NCBI RefSeq assembly: GCF_019693445.1
Contig: NZ_JAHRBL010000003.1
Span: forward strand, 62,001-126,000
Origin: Deinococcus aquaedulcis
GTDB taxonomy: Bacteria > Deinococcota > Deinococci > Deinococcales > Deinococcaceae
DNA length: 64,000 nt
Reading direction: 5' to 3'
Below the pieces are notes generated by a model. That model had not been told where the DNA came from, made no database searches, and saw nothing but the letters and a program-made list of their open reading frames with translations. Shown here piece by piece: positions 61,013-64,000 of the stretch. The number at the start of each line of letters is the position of its first letter. The stretch's first letter is position 1. The translations under genes were made by a program, and so were the position numbers.

Positions 61013-62323
61013 ATGACCAATGAAGCAGTGGTGCACAGCCTGGCGGAGAGCCTGAACAACGATCCAGACAACGACGCCCTGCGGCTTCACCTGGGCGCCG
61101 TGCTGCTGCAGCTGGGCCGGGCCCACGAAGCCCTGCCGCTGGCCCAGCACGTGCTCGCCCGGCACCCGGCCGATATCGAGGCGCTGAAACTGGCCTGCTG
61201 GTCGGCCGATGAAACGGGCGACCGCGCAAAGGCCGCCGGTTATCAGCAACTACTCAATGCGCTGACCGGCGTGCAGGTGGCCCGGCCGGGCGAGCACCCC
61301 GCGCTTGATCCCGATGGCCGGTACCCGTACCGCAGCCGGGATTTGACCCCCGGGGCGCCCAGCACGGCCCAGCCTCCCGCGCAGCCCCCCAACCGGGCCG
61401 AACCGCTGCGCGCCCACGAGCCTGGAACCCCGGACGAAGCCAGCAGTCTGCTGGAGTCCCACCTGCCGCGCGTGACGTTCGCAGACGTGGCCGGCATGCA
61501 CGAGGTCAAGCAGCGCCTGGACCGCGCCCTGCTGGGTCCCATGCGGCATCCGGAGCTGGCGCAGATGTACGGCAAATCGCTGCGGGGCGGCCTGCTTATG
61601 TACGGCCCGCCCGGCTGCGGCAAGACCTTCATGGCGCGCGCTGTCGCCGGAGAACTGGGGGCCAACTTCCTCGCCGTGGGGCTGGCCGACGTGCTCGATA
61701 TGTATATCGGGCAAAGCGAACGGAACCTGCACGCGGTGTTCAGAGAAGCGCGCCGCCGCACGCCCTGCGTGTTGTTTCTGGACGAGGTGGACGCCATTGG
61801 CCGCAAGCGCAGCCAGATGCGGAGCTCACTGTCCAATGTCGTCAACCAGCTGCTGGCCGAGCTGGACGGCGCGACCGAGTCCAACGAGGGGGTGTTTGTT
61901 CTGACGGCCACCAACAGCCCCTGGGATGTGGACCCGGCCCTGCGCCGGCCCGGGCGCCTGGACCGGACCGTGCTGGTGCTGCCCCCTGATCTGGAGGCGC
62001 GGCGCGCCCTGCTGGAGCAGCACCTGAGCCGGCGGCCGGCGCAGGGCGTCGACTGCGCTGCCCTGGCCGCCCAGACCGAGGGGTACTCCGGCGCCGACTT
62101 AGCCCATCTGGTGGACTCCGCCGCCGAACTGGCCCTGGAAGATTCGATCCGCCTGGGGCAGCCCCGGCCCATCGGCCCGCAGGACCTGAAAAAGGTGCTG
62201 CGCGAGGTCAAGCCCAGCACCGGGCCCTGGTTCGACACCGCGCGCAATGTGGCGCAGTTTGCCAACGACGACGGCACCTACGACGAGCTGCTCACCTATA
62301 TGCGGAGCCGGCGCCTGCTCTGA
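61013..62323 (+). CDS. TPR-AAA+ ATPase (CDC48/spastin-like single AAA domain)
   Basis: A 436-residue ATPase. Residues 1-85 are TPR-like helices (NDALRLHLGAVLLQLGRAHEALPLAQHVLARHPADIEAL). A Pro-rich linker (about 100-150) follows, then one AAA domain: VTFADVAGMHEVKQRLDRALLGPMRHPEL, Walker A GPPGCGKT at 198-205, Walker B VLFLDEVDAIG near 252, sensor 1 VLTATNSPWDVDPALRRPGRLDR with arginine fingers, and a C-terminal helical lid. It lacks a protease domain, so it is not FtsH, and resembles ATPases that remodel membrane complexes. GAGGAGAG eight bases before the ATG fixes the start. Its partner is the membrane TPR protein just upstream. Confidence 0.85.
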   Translation: MTNEAVVHSLAESLNNDPDNDALRLHLGAVLLQLGRAHEALPLAQHVLARHPADIEALKLACWSADETGDRAKAAGYQQLLNALTGVQVARPGEHPALDPDGRYPYRSRDLTPGAPSTAQPPAQPPNRAEPLRAHEPGTPDEASSLLESHLPRVTFADVAGMHEVKQRLDRALLGPMRHPELAQMYGKSLRGGLLMYGPPGCGKTFMARAVAGELGANFLAVGLADVLDMYIGQSERNLHAVFREARRRTPCVLFLDEVDAIGRKRSQMRSSLSNVVNQLLAELDGATESNEGVFVLTATNSPWDVDPALRRPGRLDRTVLVLPPDLEARRALLEQHLSRRPAQGVDCAALAAQTEGYSGADLAHLVDSAAELALEDSIRLGQPRPIGPQDLKKVLREVKPSTGPWFDTARNVAQFANDDGTYDELLTYMRSRRLL

Positions 62324-62333
62324 TCGCGGGACC

Positions 62334-62368
62334 CACATGCTCTGAAGGGGAACCCTCCAGGGCATGTG
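62334..62368 (+). terminator. Hairpin after the AAA+ gene
   Basis: CACATGCTCTG (62334-62344) pairs with CAGGGCATGTG (62358-62368), one wobble pair, 11 bases after the stop. No U-tract follows. Nothing else is evident to 62580. Confidence 0.55.
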
Positions 62369-62580
62369 AGTTGAGCGGCGCGAGTGATTGCACCAGAGCG
62401 CAGTTGGCGTGGCGTTGAGGGGGATGCGTTCCTCCCTTCAACGGACCGGCATACCGCTGTGAGGCCGGTGGCGGCGGGACCGGCTGGGGCAGGCCCGAGG
62501 GGGGGTGGGGCGCCTCTCCCTGCCAGGCCAAGGACGAGACCGCAGCCCTCTCCGTCCCGCAACGCTGGCCCCCCCTCCTC

Positions 62581-62586
62581 TATCCT
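62581..62586 (+). promoter_or_regulatory. -10 box TATCCT, leaderless start
   Basis: TATCCT lies six bases before the ATG at 62593. Confidence 0.6.
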
Positions 62587-62592
62587 GGCCCC

Positions 62593-63300
62593 ATGACCCG
62601 CGACGACCCGCCCGCCTACGCCCTGCTGCCAACGCCGGACGGGTCGCGCACCGCGTTCAACGCCCGCTTTGGTGAGGCCTACGGGTCGCGCCACGGCGCG
62701 GCGGCGCAGGCGCAGCATGTGTTTGTCGAAGGCACGGGCACGCACGCGCACCCGGCCCCCCGGGTGCTGGAAGTGGGCTTCGGGGTGGGCGTGAATTTCC
62801 GAGCCACGGTCGCCAGCGCGGCGGCGAGGGGCGCACCCCTGCGCTACCGCGCCTACGAATTCGACCCCGCGCCGCGCGAGGTGCTGCGGGTTGTGGCGGA
62901 AGGTGCCCAGGCCGCTGACCACCCGGCCTGGACCGCGCTGCTGGCCGCGTGGCCGGAGAGGGGCAGCGCGCGGGGTGAGGTGGAGGTGGAGGCCGGCGGC
63001 GTGCTGGTGACGGTGACCTTTGCCGATGTGCTGACGGCGGAGCTGCCCGCCGCGTGGGCCACCGCCCTGTATCTGGACGGCTTCTCTCCGTCGCGCAACC
63101 CCGAGGTCTGGACCCCCGAATTCACCGCCCGCCTCGCACAGACCCTGGCGCCGGGTGGCGTGCTGGGCACCTACAGCGCGGCGGGGCATGTGCGCCGGGC
63201 GCTGGCGGCGGCAGGACTGCGGGTGGAGCGGCGGCCTGGGGCACCGGGGAAAAGGGAATGTTTGCGGGCGGTGCGGGAAATGGAGGAAGGGCCGCTTTGA
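62593..63300 (+). CDS. mnmD: tRNA 5-aminomethyl-2-thiouridine methyltransferase, MnmD (MnmC N-domain equivalent)
   Basis: A 235-residue SAM-dependent methyltransferase that completes the mnm5 group on wobble uridine 34 of some tRNAs. Visible are the [27 protein letters not shown] opening, SAM loop [35 protein letters not shown] (the D-G-F-S-P signature) and [30 protein letters not shown]. It matches only the first half of E. coli MnmC. Its TGA overlaps the TTG start of the next gene by four bases, and that gene encodes the second half. Confidence 0.9.
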   Translation: MTRDDPPAYALLPTPDGSRTAFNARFGEAYGSRHGAAAQAQHVFVEGTGTHAHPAPRVLEVGFGVGVNFRATVASAAARGAPLRYRAYEFDPAPREVLRVVAEGAQAADHPAWTALLAAWPERGSARGEVEVEAGGVLVTVTFADVLTAELPAAWATALYLDGFSPSRNPEVWTPEFTARLAQTLAPGGVLGTYSAAGHVRRALAAAGLRVERRPGAPGKRECLRAVREMEEGPL

Positions 63301-64000
63301 ACGTTGTCGTGGTGGGGGCGGGTATTGCGGGGGCCTCGGCGGCCTATTTCCTGGCGCGGGGTGGGGCGGCTGTAACGGTGGTGGACGCTGGGGCGCACAC
63401 CGCCAGTCACGTGCCCAGCGCGCTGATTAACCCGGTGCGGGGGCAGTCGGGCGGGGTGGACGCGCGGGCGCTGGCGGGCATGGCGTTCACCTGGGCGCTG
63501 GTGCGCGACCTGAACAGCCAGGGGCGGCCTGTTCCCCACGGGCAGGCAGGGGTGCTCCGCCCGGTGCCGGACGAGAGGGCACGCGCCCGCTTTGAACGCA
63601 ACCTGCCCCCTGACCTTGCGCACAGGTGGCTGAAGCCCGAGGAGTCACCCGAGCCGCTGGCCCCTGGCTGGGCGCATGTGCTGTCGCTGCCGCAGGGCGG
63701 CTGGGTGGACGGGCAGGCGTTCACCGGGGCGCTGCTGCACGCTTCGGGGGCGCGGGTGGTGCAGGGACGGGCGGTGGCCTGGACGGCGCACGAGGTCCAG
63801 CTTTTGGGTGCTGACCCCCTCCACGCCGACGCCGTGGTGGTCTGCGGCGGGTCGGTGGGCGCCCACTGGGCTGGCGAGGCGGCCACCCACCGCATGGGCA
63901 CGCTGCTGACCCTGGACCGCGCGGTCACGCGGCAGCCCGTCAGCTTTGGGGCGTACCTGGCGCCGGCACAAACCGGCGGCGTGCTGGGCGCCACCTTCGA
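63297..64000 (+). CDS. FAD-dependent cmnm5-uridine oxidoreductase, MnmC C-domain equivalent (3' end outside window)
   Basis: The open frame starts at a TTG overlapping the mnmD stop and runs off the window (234 codons visible). The N-terminal FAD-binding loop is [22 protein letters not shown], followed by [15 protein letters not shown] and [12 protein letters not shown], as in the DAO-fold domain that removes the carboxymethyl group from cmnm5U in MnmC. In E. coli this domain is fused after the methyltransferase; here it is a separate, coupled gene. The TTG start is inferred from the overlap, because no ATG or GTG comes before the FAD loop. Confidence 0.82.
   Translation, partial: MNVVVVGAGIAGASAAYFLARGGAAVTVVDAGAHTASHVPSALINPVRGQSGGVDARALAGMAFTWALVRDLNSQGRPVPHGQAGVLRPVPDERARARFERNLPPDLAHRWLKPEESPEPLAPGWAHVLSLPQGGWVDGQAFTGALLHASGARVVQGRAVAWTAHEVQLLGADPLHADAVVVCGGSVGAHWAGEAATHRMGTLLTLDRAVTRQPVSFGAYLAPAQTGGVLGATF

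Overview
The window is about 64 kb of very GC-rich, densely coding bacterial chromosome with no rRNA, tRNA, CRISPR array or intact insertion sequence. Gene content (catalase, ClpS/ClpA, HemQ-type chlorite-dismutase-family protein, KdpFABC with a short KdpD, LEA-like repeat protein) and one regulatory habit point to Deinococcus. The habit is a TANNNT -10 box 5-7 bases before the start codon, leaving no room for a ribosome binding site; about twenty genes show it or a close variant. The genus assignment is an inference.

Layout. 1-2.9 kb: end of murD, a SEDS protein (ftsW) and an EamA exporter, overlapping. 2.9-3.5 kb: a 519-bp fold-back repeat. 3.5-10.3 kb: orphan double-ABC ATPase, PAP2 phosphatase, di-haem cytochrome c, HNH protein, catalase and a DUF1517 Gly-rich membrane protein. 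10.5-15.1 kb: small conserved protein, LEA-like protein, clpS-clpA, Thr/Asp-rich lipoprotein. 15.4-20.5 kb: thiolase plus fused CoA-transferase, a small leaderless gene, glucose-6-phosphate isomerase. 20.8-23.5 kb: a large regulator whose N-terminus looks like the front half of TnpB, fused to TPRs and a SARP/BTAD-type C-terminus, followed by a tiny secreted-peptide gene. 23.6-28.9 kb: PEP synthase with its divergent regulatory kinase, an APH-type kinase, a lipoprotein. 28.9-37.2 kb: a histidine kinase/NarL-type regulator pair divergent from kdpFABC and a short kdpD.

37.3-49.1 kb: APH-type kinase, HAD hydrolase, GNAT plus LCP protein, GH13 glucosidase, small Ser/Thr kinase, patatin-like lipase, signal peptidase I, TPR-GGDEF cyclase and a ketopantoate reductase-type enzyme. 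49.1-53.9 kb: VOC protein and ADC-like protein (divergent), aldo/keto reductase overlapping hemQ, ParB-like protein, threonine aldolase. 53.9-64 kb: a 688-residue repeat protein with a small partner, an anchored hypothetical protein, an EF-G paralogue, a TPR-membrane protein paired with a TPR-AAA+ ATPase, and a split MnmC (methyltransferase plus the start of the FAD oxidase).

Most interesting observations: the TnpB-like/TPR/BTAD fusion with its peptide neighbour; two copies of a ~183-bp MITE that each abut a TGA stop codon; the fold-back element; twin dyads 20 bp apart in the kdp control region; and a possible pseudoknotted RNA before the GGDEF gene. No database search or folding calculation was run; family names come from motif recognition.
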